Shown piece by piece: positions 37,645 to 47,398 of a stretch of 64,000 bases of DNA (its first letter is position 1; each line of letters opens with the position of its first letter). The notes below the pieces were generated by a model. It saw nothing but the letters and a program-made list of their open reading frames with translations. It had not been told where the DNA came from and ran no database searches. Source of the DNA: Adiantum capillus-veneris (taxonomy: Eukaryota; Streptophyta; Polypodiopsida; Polypodiales; Pteridaceae); the NCBI GenBank assembly GCA_014529385.2, contig CM043955.1, positions 145,111,140 through 145,175,139 of the forward strand, given 5' to 3'. A program made the translations under genes and the position numbers.

Positions 37645-38715
37645 TTGGATATGTGTAAAAAGATGATCGAAATAGCTCAATCATTGATGGAAGACCCGTT
37701 GTGTAAACCTGCAAATTGGCATGAAGCACCAGCTCCAACCCCTATCCAACCAACTTTAGAGAAACATGTGGAAATAAAGGAAAGACTCACTAATGCCTAT
37801 GAGTCCAGAGGAGAGACTATCATAGTGCCAAATACCACAGATGGAACAAGTGACGGGTTCCAGCCTAAAATATTGGCAGAAATGGGTAAGGACTGTAACG
37901 ATCTAGACGATCTGTGGAAGCAAATTCGTGAGGCCAACGAGGCTAATAGAATGAGTAACCACATGAATAGCACAAGAAAAGAAAAGAATGTGATCTTACC
38001 TCCTATTGAATAATCTGAGGCAAGGTCGCAAATGAACTTTGAGATACATTCACAAGGGGGACACCAAGGATCAATTAGTTCAGGGCACAGCCAACCAGAC
38101 TCGTTGAGAACTTTACCCTCTTACATGGGAGAGTACGAAGCCAAGTCAGAAGTGAGACCAATCCCATCTCAAAGATTTTCTTCTAACAAGGTGATGGATT
38201 CGCAAGGATTGATTGAGTTGTTATCCACCCCGGTGACATGCACAATCACGTTAGCACAACTCCTAAGGTTAAGGCCAAACATATGGACCACAGTAGGAAA
38301 ATGCCTAGAAAAATTTGGAGTGAAAGACCCCACCTTGAAGCTACAAGAAGGGATCAGAGAGTTGGACAGGCCTCAACTAAACACTAGCCCAGTACCATTG
38401 AATAAGGTTGGAGAATATTGCGAGGGAGAAGATGGAAACACCACGCTACCAGTAGAATTCCAAGGAGTAGTTTCCAAAGCTATTCTTGACAGTGGAGCGG
38501 GAGTTGCTATCGCCACCAAGGAAATCTGGAAAAAATGGGGAAAACCAACTTTGAGGGCTACAAGAATGAAACTGCAATTGGCAGATGGGTTCATGGAGAA
38601 GCCTCTAGGACTCTTAGAAAAAGTGATTGTCACTTCGTGCGGAATCGAGTACGAGCATACATTTGCAATAGTTGATTTTGACAAAAAGAACAATTATGAG
38701 ATCATCTTGGGATGA
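37645..38715 (+). pseudogene. pr: gypsy linker and first aspartic protease (PR1)
   Basis: Same frame as the preceding piece, interrupted by TAA at 38011. The segment at 38032-38715 ends in a retropepsin: active-site DSGA (38488-38499, in ILDSGAGVAIAT), then LQLADG, and the C-terminal IILG (38704-38715), directly broken by TGA 38713. The motif then continues as PFMRQLKMVQDW in the next frame piece. It cleaves the Gag-Pol polyprotein. It sits between Gag and RT, the normal gypsy position. Confidence 0.85.
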
Positions 38716-38721
38716 CCATTC

Positions 38722-41025
38722 ATGCGACAATTGAAGATGGTCCAAGATTGGGGTTATGACCATATATACCTCAGACATGGTGAGACAACAACTAAAATAC
38801 ACCTGAAAGACCATAGTTACAAAGATGTGAACCAAACACCTGTGGAAGAGTTCGATTCGGCTACAGTAGCAGGATCAGAACTCCCAGCATGGTTAGGGCA
38901 ACCAAAAGAGCTATGGATGTGCGGAGCTTCACATTGTGGAAGCTTAAAAAGAGAGGAATGCGTCTTGGAAAGAGCAATTGAAGACAAAGAGTATATTCCG
39001 GAACCTTTCCCTGAAGATGCCTTGGAACCTCTAGAATGGAAACACATACTAGCAACATTGGATGTCTGTACCATTACCAACAGTCCAACAACAAAATTTT
39101 GCTATAAGGATGGCTATGATGTGTTACCCTATTACATGGTAAGCGTTATACCAGAAAAAGAGACGGTAGAACCACCAGAACAAGAAGAGTTTTACAACTC
39201 CTCTGAACATTTGGAAGTGAATGATGATGCAGATAATGAGTGTTCAAACACCTCAAGTGGGAGTGGAAATGAAACCGAGAATATCAAGTTTTATGATTTT
39301 GCTAATCAACACCCTAGACGCCAAGAACGCTATAGGAGGAAACGAGCAGGAAACAAAGCGAGAGAGGACCTGATGCCCAGGATAAAAGGTAAAACTCACT
39401 ATTTGATGCTATATAGACCGGCTGAGGAGGAAGAACAGCTAACACAACTTCTCAAGAAGTATAAAGATGTGTTCGCGTGGTCCTATAAAGACCTCAAAGG
39501 AGTTGATCCATTGATATGCCAACATACAATTCCTTTGAAATCGGATGCAAAACCTAGCAAACAACGTCCTTATACATATAATGACACATTTGCTAAACAA
39601 ATCAAAGAAGAGATTGATAAACTGATGGAAGCTGAATTCATCTATGAAATCGAACATACAGATTGGGTGTCACCCATTGTGGTAGTTCCCAAAAAGAATG
39701 GAAAACTGCGAGTGTGTGTAAACCTCAAGAAGGTGAATGCAGCAACCATAAGGGATAATTATCCCTTGACAATTACAGAACGTGTACTTGAGCGAGTGGC
39801 CGGGAAACGGGCTTATTCCTTTCTGGATGGGTTTTCAGGATACAACCAACTGGCAATAGCAAGGGAGGATCAACACAAAACAGCATTTTCCACAGAATGG
39901 GGGATTTATGCATATCGAGTTATGCGATTTGGCTTAACTAATGCACCAGCCACTTTCCAAAGGTTAATGAATCACGCATTCAAGGAATACCCAAGAATAT
40001 TCTTAGAAATTTACATGGATGACCTGTGTGTACACTCTCTTCTACGAGAGGAGCATATTGACCATTTGCTAAAGGTCTTTGAAAAATGTAGGACATATCG
40101 AATCTTTCTTAACCCGAAAAAGTGTGTATTCATGGTTAAGCAAGGACGAATCTTAGGACACATTGTCTCAAGAAATGGCATAACCACAGACCTAGACAAA
40201 GTCAAAGTCATTGTAGACCTACCCAGGCCTACTAATGCGAAACAAGTGCAATCCTTCATGGGACACTGCGGATATTATCGAAGATTCATATACATGTATG
40301 CGGTTATCGCACAACCTCTATATCGTTTGCTAGTCAATTTCAAGTGGACCGAGGAGTGTGAAACTTCATTCCAAAAGCTGAAGGAAAACCTTATATCAAC
40401 ACCTGTACTAAAGGCACCAGATTGGGAAAAGATATTCCATGTGCACATTGATGCTTCAGCATATGCCATTGGAAGTATTCTAGCTCAACCTGGAGACGGA
40501 ACAATGGATTTTCCGGTTTGCTATGCGAGCCGATACTTAAACAGTGCGGAAAATAACTACACAACCACCGAGCGGGAAGGGTTAGGAATGATTTATGCTG
40601 TAAAGAAATTTCGGCATTATTTGCTTACAAACAAATTTGTGTTCTTCACATATCATCAAGCTCTTTTGTACCTGGTAAATAAACCTTGCAATACAAGGAG
40701 AATCGTACGCTGGTTTATTATATTGCTAGAATTTGACTTCACAGTGGTGGTCAAAAAGAATAAAACCCATCTACGAGAGGATCATCTTTTAAGGATACAC
40801 AACGGGGAAGCTCCTGAAGGAGTAGATGATGACATACCAGATGCTTATCTTTTCAACATTGAAATGGTACCCAAATGGTCTCAGGAAATTGTTAGTGTTC
40901 TTTCCTTTGGAAGTGGGTTTGATAATACGGAATGCAGATCCAAACATCAAACAATTCGACAAAAAAAAAACTTCCAGTTGATAGCAGGACGGCTGTATCA
41001 TCTTGAATCGGACCTAATCCTATGA
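38722..41025 (+). CDS. pol: gypsy reverse transcriptase and RNase H
   Basis: Open for 767 codons. After an acidic linker (to about residue 215) comes the pre-RT motif VDPLICQHTIPLKSDAKP. RT follows: DWVSPIVVVPKKNGKLRVCVNL, YSFLDGFSGYNQ, FGLTNAPATFQRLMN and the catalytic YMDDL (40012-40026, residue 431). The thumb includes FMGHCGYYRRFI. RNase H begins at HVHIDASAYAIGSILAQ (about 40438), with YTTTEREGLGMIYAVKKFRHYL. From about 40832 the linker and zinc-finger module 1 starts; TGA at 41023 cuts it. RT and RNase H look intact at their active sites, though DQAL is YHQAL here. Confidence 0.93.
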   Translation: MRQLKMVQDWGYDHIYLRHGETTTKIHLKDHSYKDVNQTPVEEFDSATVAGSELPAWLGQPKELWMCGASHCGSLKREECVLERAIEDKEYIPEPFPEDALEPLEWKHILATLDVCTITNSPTTKFCYKDGYDVLPYYMVSVIPEKETVEPPEQEEFYNSSEHLEVNDDADNECSNTSSGSGNETENIKFYDFANQHPRRQERYRRKRAGNKAREDLMPRIKGKTHYLMLYRPAEEEEQLTQLLKKYKDVFAWSYKDLKGVDPLICQHTIPLKSDAKPSKQRPYTYNDTFAKQIKEEIDKLMEAEFIYEIEHTDWVSPIVVVPKKNGKLRVCVNLKKVNAATIRDNYPLTITERVLERVAGKRAYSFLDGFSGYNQLAIAREDQHKTAFSTEWGIYAYRVMRFGLTNAPATFQRLMNHAFKEYPRIFLEIYMDDLCVHSLLREEHIDHLLKVFEKCRTYRIFLNPKKCVFMVKQGRILGHIVSRNGITTDLDKVKVIVDLPRPTNAKQVQSFMGHCGYYRRFIYMYAVIAQPLYRLLVNFKWTEECETSFQKLKENLISTPVLKAPDWEKIFHVHIDASAYAIGSILAQPGDGTMDFPVCYASRYLNSAENNYTTTEREGLGMIYAVKKFRHYLLTNKFVFFTYHQALLYLVNKPCNTRRIVRWFIILLEFDFTVVVKKNKTHLREDHLLRIHNGEAPEGVDDDIPDAYLFNIEMVPKWSQEIVSVLSFGSGFDNTECRSKHQTIRQKKNFQLIAGRLYHLESDLIL

Positions 41026-41580
41026 TTATGTATAAATCCGGAAGAATTCGAGTGCTACCTTGAAGAGGCACATGTCCAGGGTTGTGCATTTCATTGTTCA
41101 ACAGTGAAGACACACCAGAGACTGAAACAGTTAGGGGTTTATTGGCCAACTATGTATGCGGACATACATTCTTATGTTACCAATTGTACTATATGTAGTG
41201 ACAAACGACCAATGGATCACGCAACTTTCTTTCAGGTAAACATAGCACTTGCATGGAGTCAATATATCATTGACTTATTAACCACCAAGACGTTCCCTGG
41301 GAACATCACAAGAGCACGAAAAAAAGCTATAGAGCTGGAATCTCGTGACTTTCAGTTAATTGGGAACCAACTCTATAAGCGAGGTAAGGACAATCAACTT
41401 AGAATCTGTGCAAGTGAAAGCGAATACCTGTTGATTCTAGAATATGCACATAGCGGAATAAGTGGAGGCCATTTGTCGGGCGATAAGACGGCAAAAATTA
41501 TCTTAACCGTAGGAATTTGGTGGCCTACATTGCACATGGATGCTGAAGAGTTTGTAAAGTGTTGTGACGCATGTCAACAC
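40832..41580 (+). repeat. tandemly duplicated linker plus HHCC-like zinc module in Pol
   Basis: Two colinear ~120-residue protein modules. Copy 1 (about 40832-41205): YLFNIEMVPKWSQEI, NFQLIAGRLYHLESD, LEEAHVQGCAFH, GVYWPTMYADIHSYV, CTIC. Copy 2 (about 41212-41580): TFFQVNIALAWSQYI, DFQLIGNQLYKRGKD, LEYAHSGISGGH, GIWWPTLHMDAEEFV, CCDAC. Spacing between the motifs is nearly the same in both. DNA identity is low, so the duplication is old. Gypsy integrases normally have a single such module. Confidence 0.8.
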
Positions 41581-42546
41581 ACCCAGGTGCCAACAAAAAG
41601 AGATGAGATTCCATTACGGCCAATGATGGGAGCAAGAGCATTTGCAAAATGGGGCATTGATTTTGTGGGACCTATATCACCCCTTGCATATCGCACCCAT
41701 ACCCAATATATCATAGTGGCTACGGACTATCTCACAAAATGGGTCGAAGCCAAAGCAACACAAAAAGTTGATGCACGCACCACTGCACAATTTTTGTATG
41801 AGAATGTTTTTGTACGTTACGGGTTACCAATAGAAATTGTCAGTGACCGTGGAACACATTTTCTCAATGAAGTCATTGAATATCTGCTAGAGGAGTTCAT
41901 GGTCATACATTGGAAATATGCACCATACCATCCACAGGCCAATGGGCAAGCCGAGGCCACAAATAAAACACTATGCACGGTTCTCACTAAAATAGTGTCA
42001 GAATCAAGAACAGATTGGGATCAGCAGCTACACTCAACACTATGGGCATACAGGGTAGCTTACAAAACATCAATAGGAACCACACCATAGAACATGGTGT
42101 TTGGCCTAAATGCTATACTACCCATAGAGTTTTTAATTCCAACTCTACGAGTAGCAAAAATCTTAGAATGGACAAGGCATGAGCTCTCTTCAAGAATTGA
42201 TGATCTTGAAAAGCTAGATGAACTCCGCTTACGAGCTGTTGCTTCAATCTATGCTAAAAAGAGAAGACAAAAAGAATTTTTTGACAAACATGTGCGTACC
42301 AAAGAGTTCAAAACAGGTGATTACGTACTTGTTTATACCTTGAAGCAACATGCCAAGAAACTTAAAAAGCGAGGGATGGGACCATTTGTGATTAGTGATC
42401 TATCACAAAGTGGAGCTGTCAAGCTTGCTACATTAGCAGGTGAAGAAATGCCAAACTGGATTAGTGAACGCATTGCAAAAAGACGGCTTCTGCAACAACA
42501 ACAACAAAGTGGACCACCATTGCGAATCAATGCCAAACTGGATTAG
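41026..42546 (+). pseudogene. int: gypsy integrase (two stops)
   Basis: Frame continues after TGA 41023. After the two zinc modules comes the catalytic core: Asp in WGIDFVGP (41659), Asp in IVSDRGTHF (41845) and Glu in ANGQAEATNK (41953), with 61 and 35 residues between them. TAG at 42088 interrupts at a Gly-Thr-Thr-Pro site. The C-terminal domain (MVFGLNAILPIEF, RRQKEFFDKHVRTKEFKTGDYVLVY, KKRGMGPFVISDL) continues to 42546. No chromodomain is seen. An 82-bp tandem duplication at 42448 throws the frame out. Confidence 0.9.
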
Positions 42547-43153
42547 TGAACGCATTGCAAAAAGACGGCTTCTGCGACAACAACAACAAAGTGGACCACC
42601 ATTGCGAATCAATGCCATTCAACTGACGAAGTTGGATGAAGAAACAGTGGAGCCAATAATTGATGTCAAAGTGGGCAGCAATCAAGTTGAATCAACAGCC
42701 TTGCTTGATTCGGGAGCTCAAGCAAATTTGATCTCTTACGGATTATACCAACAACTCAAAGTCACACGTCAACTTCATCCTACTCCTCAAGTGCTGGAAA
42801 GTAGCACATCACACCCGTTGAAAACATTGGGATGGACTATATTGCATGTACAGATACATCAATATCTTGATGTACATATACATCAATATCTTTACCCACA
42901 CAAATTCTATGTGGTGACAGATGAAAGCACACAACACCCAATGATGCTCGGGCAACCTTGGCAAAAAGCGTACAATGTGCAGATAGATTGGAAAGCAAAG
43001 GCAGTAAAACTTCAGCATGAACATGAACAACACGTGATAGCTTTTGCTCAGCAATACCAGCATGATCAACTGCAAGCCATGCAATCACTGGAAACAAAGC
43101 CAAAAGCACAAATGCCATTAAAGAACAACATGATACCCGAGACCAACAATTAG
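42440..43153 (+). CDS. second retropepsin-like domain (PR2) downstream of integrase
   Basis: Read in the frame restored by removing one copy of the 82-bp duplication, this follows directly from the integrase C-terminus. After a Gln-rich linker comes DVKVGSNQVESTALLDSGAQ with an aspartic-protease DSGA (42707-42718) and NLIS. About 70 residues later KFYVVTDES, then PMMLGQPWQ and IDWKAKAVKL form the usual C-terminal flap/ILG-PW motif. The tail is Gln/His-rich. PR1 already lies before RT, so this is an extra domain. It could be a captured second protease or a structural domain; function is inferred only. TAG at 43151 ends the frame. Confidence 0.8.
   Translation: MKKCQTGLVNALQKDGFCNNNNKVDHHCESMPNWISERIAKRRLLRQQQQSGPPLRINAIQLTKLDEETVEPIIDVKVGSNQVESTALLDSGAQANLISYGLYQQLKVTRQLHPTPQVLESSTSHPLKTLGWTILHVQIHQYLDVHIHQYLYPHKFYVVTDESTQHPMMLGQPWQKAYNVQIDWKAKAVKLQHEHEQHVIAFAQQYQHDQLQAMQSLETKPKAQMPLKNNMIPETNN
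42448..42611 (+). repeat. 82-bp tandem duplication causing a frameshift
   Basis: The block starting ATGCCAAACTGGATTAGTG at 42448 is repeated from 42530 with a single visible change (CAACAA/CGACAA). The period is 82 bp, not a multiple of three, so the second copy is read in another frame and separates integrase from the downstream domain. It must be younger than the intact gene. Confidence 0.95.
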
Positions 43154-43749
43154 GTAAAAGCCAACCATTCTAATTACAGACATATGAAGTCACCGGCCAC
43201 AATGCAAAGATCTAGGTTACCAACACAAGGAAAACAAGTATGGATGCAGAAGGATAGAAATGCCATGGCGTACAAACAACAATGCAACAACAAAATTCCA
43301 ACAAAGCAGATGGTTCAACCACAACCCAAGGGCATAAAACAGATATGGATCCCAAAAAAAATGCTTAGCCATAACCCAAATGTCACTCACATTTGGATAC
43401 CAAAGAAAAAGCAAAAGGAACTCCCTTCACTACAAGCAACAATGGAAGGCAAACAGCTGCATTTCAAAAATAAAACCGACATATGTGGATACCAATAAAA
43501 AACAAACCAGTGGCAAACAAGAAAGTGCCAAACCATCTACAAAAACCGGCAGCAACAAAATACCAATGGAAAACAATGGCAACACGGCCCATAACCATTA
43601 CGGCCCAGCCAATTCTATCCTTAGAAACTCCATCAACAGTGTCGGCAAAGCAATTTCCGTTTGCAAAAAAAACAATTAAGCAGAGAGCAATAGAGTTACA
43701 GTTGTTACTTGCAAAGAAATTAGGAAACCTCGACGGCGAATGCCAATAA
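43154..43749 (+). pseudogene. basic tail with repeated W-I-P-K motif
   Basis: Same frame as PR2 after the TAG, then one frameshift near 43483. Four spaced copies of a short motif are seen: QVWMQKD, QIWIPKK, HIWIPKK and MWIPIKN. The surrounding sequence is Lys/Gln/Asn-rich. It ends at TAA 43747, about 165 bp before the internal polypurine tract. It may bind nucleic acid; no family recognised. Confidence 0.5.
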
Positions 43750-43915
43750 GCATCTTGCTTATTCCCTTCTCTTGCACAGCATTAATTTTTCCATGCATTG
43801 ACCGAGTATGCATAATGAGGTTCACATTAATCGGCCAGGCATTAGCACAAATTTTTCAACCTATGCACGGAACATACTCCGAGGCGATACCTTGTCGTCC
43901 CGGAGGACTCCGGCT

Positions 43916-43929
43916 AGGAGGGGGGGAGG
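43916..43929 (+). other. internal polypurine tract identical to 3' PPT core
   Basis: AGGAGGGGGGGAGG. Its first 13 bases are identical to the tract directly before the 3' LTR (50048-50060). It lies between the end of the pol region and leader 2. It could serve as a central plus-strand primer. Confidence 0.65.
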
Positions 43930-44118
43930 CATTCTAGAGGCACTCTCAAATGCGGAACCAATAACAGAAACAGCAAAAAAGGGCATGATTTTTGACTATT
44001 TTAAGGGTTGTTGTTTGATTGCAAAATTTTCTGGAGTAACCCAAGTACATATGCCCTTATACAACATGAAGCTACAGGTATATGGGGCCAAACGCCAAAT
44101 CAAGCCCCTAGGTGTGTG

Positions 44119-44126
44119 TATATAAG
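44119..44126 (+). promoter_or_regulatory. possible internal TATA box upstream of ORF3
   Basis: TATATAAG, 190 bp after the internal polypurine tract and 2.45 kb before the ORF3 start. If used, it would give a separate ORF3 transcript. Confidence 0.3.
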
Positions 44127-45535
44127 TAGAAATAGCCATTTTTAAGGTAAAATATTGGTAAAACGGAGAAATCCGGCCATAAAAATTGCATGCGAGTGTA
44201 TATAATGATTGGCGGTGATGTTTGTAATTTATTATGATTTTTGGAGATTTTCTGGGTTTGATTTTCTATTTTCCTTTTAATTTTGCTAATTTTCGGCAGA
44301 AAAAATTCAAATACAAAAAGCAGGTGAAAAAAGTGGTAATGAAAAACAAAAAATATGAGGATAATCAGTGACTATAGGACAACCTATGGTGCAGTGGGGG
44401 TGCAATTATGAAACTAGAGCGAAAAGCGTGTTTTGGCCAGATTTTGACCGAAATGCCAAATTTCTGATAAACAGAGCAAATGGAGTCCAAATCAAGAAAT
44501 TTTTGAGCCTAAACCGCATCTCGCAAGAAGATAGGAGCACATGTCAAAATTCATGAAAAGTGGTTCGGAGACCTCCATTATAAGAAATTTTCACCCCATT
44601 TTTAGCTCATTCTCACTATTGACTTTGTGGAGAGAGCTTCTGCCACCTAGAGCGGATCGACCTTCCAGCAAATTCTACGACATGCACGACTACCCGACGA
44701 GCTCCAGACATGAGAGGTAGGCTCACCACCTTGAGCTTTTCGCGCATGTTTGTCATTATGTCGTGAAAACTAGCGTAGGGGTCACACACAAAGCGAGCGG
44801 TAGAGACCTACAGGTAGAGACGGCGGCCTAACGGCTAACCCGAAAGCAACAAGACTTCATCGGCAGCTTACCCTAGTCTAGGAGACCAGTCCTGGATGGC
44901 CAAAGGCAGTAGGAAACCATCGGGAAAAACCCTAATTCCCAGAAACCCGCAAGACGCCACCAAATGGGAAATCGGCGAAACGGCGACCAAATGCTACAAA
45001 AATTCATGGGTAGGAGCATCTCGACATGCTCGACAAGTCTATATGATCCGCATGACCAAAAAGTGACCCGAAGAGGCACTAAACTTCAGAAACGGCATTA
45101 GACACACAAAGCGTCGAATTGCACTTGCGGCCAAACCGCAAGCCCGTTTGCCACCAAACTTCAAGAGCAGCTTTCCTAGACCATCAACAACCAATTCCTA
45201 TGGTGGTAAACCACCACAAATCATCAAAGGTATGTAAACGCAACCACGGGTGCTTCTAGAGCGACAAATTGCCAAATGGAGCTCCGGTGAAGCCAAAGTC
45301 GACAAAAACCATACGACAAGGATCCCCGAGGGATCGGGAAGCTATGGAGACCAACATTAAGAAATTTCATCGCCAAAAAGCACTCCAAAAGTCAGAAAAC
45401 GGCTCGGAGGCTCTGAAGTCCACACAGGGAGTTATTCTCTATCTATTTGACTTTTTTGTTGAAATTAGGCTCAAAAGGGACTTAGGGGGGCCAAGGGCAA
45501 GCACTGGGAGCACCAGTAATGAAAAAATCGCTAGG

Positions 45536-46411
45536 AGACATCCTACGCATAGGATGTCTCAAGGGAACTTTTGGGCACAAACTCCAACATTTTTCATCAT
45601 GCACATGTTCTGAATGACATTTACAAGCTATCCACCAAGTTTCATCACATTTGGACCAAGTTTGACCTCATATGCATGGAAAAACGCAAAGTTAGGGCAT
45701 AGAGGCAATAATGGGCCATAGACCTACCAAATCTTGTCCAAATCCAATGAAACTTGCACACCACATTCACCAACACATCAACAAACAATCTATGTGGTCG
45801 GAAGGAGAAAATGATGAAATAGACATCCTAGGCGTAGGATGTCTATTTGACTTTTTTCAACCAGCAAGGGATGATTTATCATTCCAGATCCAATCACAAC
45901 ATCATCTGGAGCCCATATATCAAGTTTAAAGCCATTCTAATCACTTTTGACCCTCAACACCTTCAAGATACACTTTTTGAGTCCAAAAACACCACACAGA
46001 GCCTTACAAGCATCAAATCTTGTCCAAATTCAAATCCAAGAATATGGCCATGTTCCATAGGCCAAGGCTAACACACAGAACAAGTTTCATGTCATTTTGA
46101 TGAAAAAGACATCCTACGCGTAGGATGTCTCCAGCATAAATTTAGCCTTCTGTGCAAAGAATGACATCATGGGAGCCAATACCATGGTGTAATAAGCCCA
46201 TATACCAATTTTCAACCCAATTGGACATCAATTGCTATGATGGACATTCTACCCAAATTGTGACCTAAAGCCTGAATCAGCCCCCAAAATCCACTTTTTG
46301 ATATCCAAATTCAAATCCAAGCATATAGAAATGTTCCATGAGCCTTACACTACCTGCATGTCAAGTATGAACCAATTCTGATGAAAAAGACATCCTACGC
46401 GTAGGATGTCT
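45536..46411. repeat. four copies of the 24-nt palindrome in leader 2
   Basis: Copies at 45536-45559, 45821-45844, 46107-46130 and 46388-46411; the last two are perfect. Spacings are 285, 286 and 281 bp. The sequence between copies is only loosely conserved, so the palindrome is retained better than its surroundings. Confidence 0.95.
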
Positions 46412-46576
46412 AGATGAAAATTTTTTGCCAGATTTGCACTGTGAGCACATGCACAGCTTCACAAGTTCCTTTTAAGCTTTATTTTCAATTTTCAAGTCAT
46501 TTGGATAAGTAAAACTCAGTTTCACAACTAATATGGAAAAAACGCTAACTTCGGACTACTGAGTGCAACAGGATCT

Positions 46577-47398
46577 ATGGCAGCCTCGAAGTCACCGGCA
46601 AAGAGGAAAAGAATGATCATCAAGGATTATCTGGAAGAAGTGGAACCCTTTGTCATTCCAGAAGGAACACTAAATCCCACCAGCACCTGGATACAAGAGG
46701 ATCTGTTAGAGTCCAACGACCTAAAGATCTACCAGGGAGTGTTCAAAGACACTGAAGGCAATGTTATAGAGCTACCAATGCTTCCGAGAGAACTCAATGA
46801 GTTCGTACGAAGCAAGATGGCCGGCTACTTGGAGAAGATTGATCTCCCCAACTACTTCGAAGCAATACCGGTAGGGGTGGACATCAAAAGAGTCTGGGAG
46901 TTTGTAACAAGCATCAAAGAGGATGGAGTGGCCAAGGTAACAGATTTACAAGGCAGACCAGAAACACAAATAATAATCATTGAGTGGGTTGTAGCCGATG
47001 CACTAGACCTCTCCAACGAGGGGGACAGTGTAACAAAAAGAAGGGATGAGGTCAAGGTGTACAAAGAGAAAAAGGCGAATTACACCTCTGAAGACATTGC
47101 CAACCCAAAAGTGGCGATCATGAGCCAGTTATACAACCAATACTTCCACATGTGCACAAAGAGGCCATAGAAGTACAGGATGCCGCCAGGTGCAATTGCC
47201 ACAACGTTCACTTGGGAAATGACAAAAGGCACCCCAAAGATAATCAACTATGCGGCATATATACATGATAGCCTAGTAAAGATGGGCAACAAGAAGCCAA
47301 CCTATATAGTGCCAAGAGAACTGATCACCAAGGTGATTATGGGGCACTACATGCAAAAGGAAGGTGGCCTGACCCCCCATCTCATAATGATTGGCTAA
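46577..47398 (+). pseudogene. gypsy ORF3, N-terminal domain
   Basis: ATG 46577 opens MAASKSPAKRKR (basic, nuclear-signal-like). There follows a 190-residue globular part with FVIPEGTLNPTSTWIQEDL, LPRELNEFVRSKMAGYLEKI and IIIIEWVVADALDLSNEG, then TAG 47168. The same frame continues PPGAIATTFTWEMTKGTP, then PTYIVPRELITKVIMGHYMQ, up to TAA 47396. A frameshift in the C-run near 47375 makes that stop; the intended frame goes on. I see no signal peptide or membrane helix, so it is not env-like. Family unknown; plant Athila/Tat elements often carry extra ORFs. Confidence 0.6.

Larger units (their letters stand above)
43930..46576 (+). other. gypsy second leader (between pol and ORF3)
   Basis: 2.6 kb without a long frame. 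It contains TATATAAG (44119-44126) and TATATAAT (about 44197), which could be promoter elements. Four copies of the leader-1 palindrome lie at 45536-46411 with a spacing of about 285 bp, in degenerate repeats sharing TTTCATxxxATTTTGATGAAAAAGACATC. It parallels leader 1 and precedes ORF3. Confidence 0.7.
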
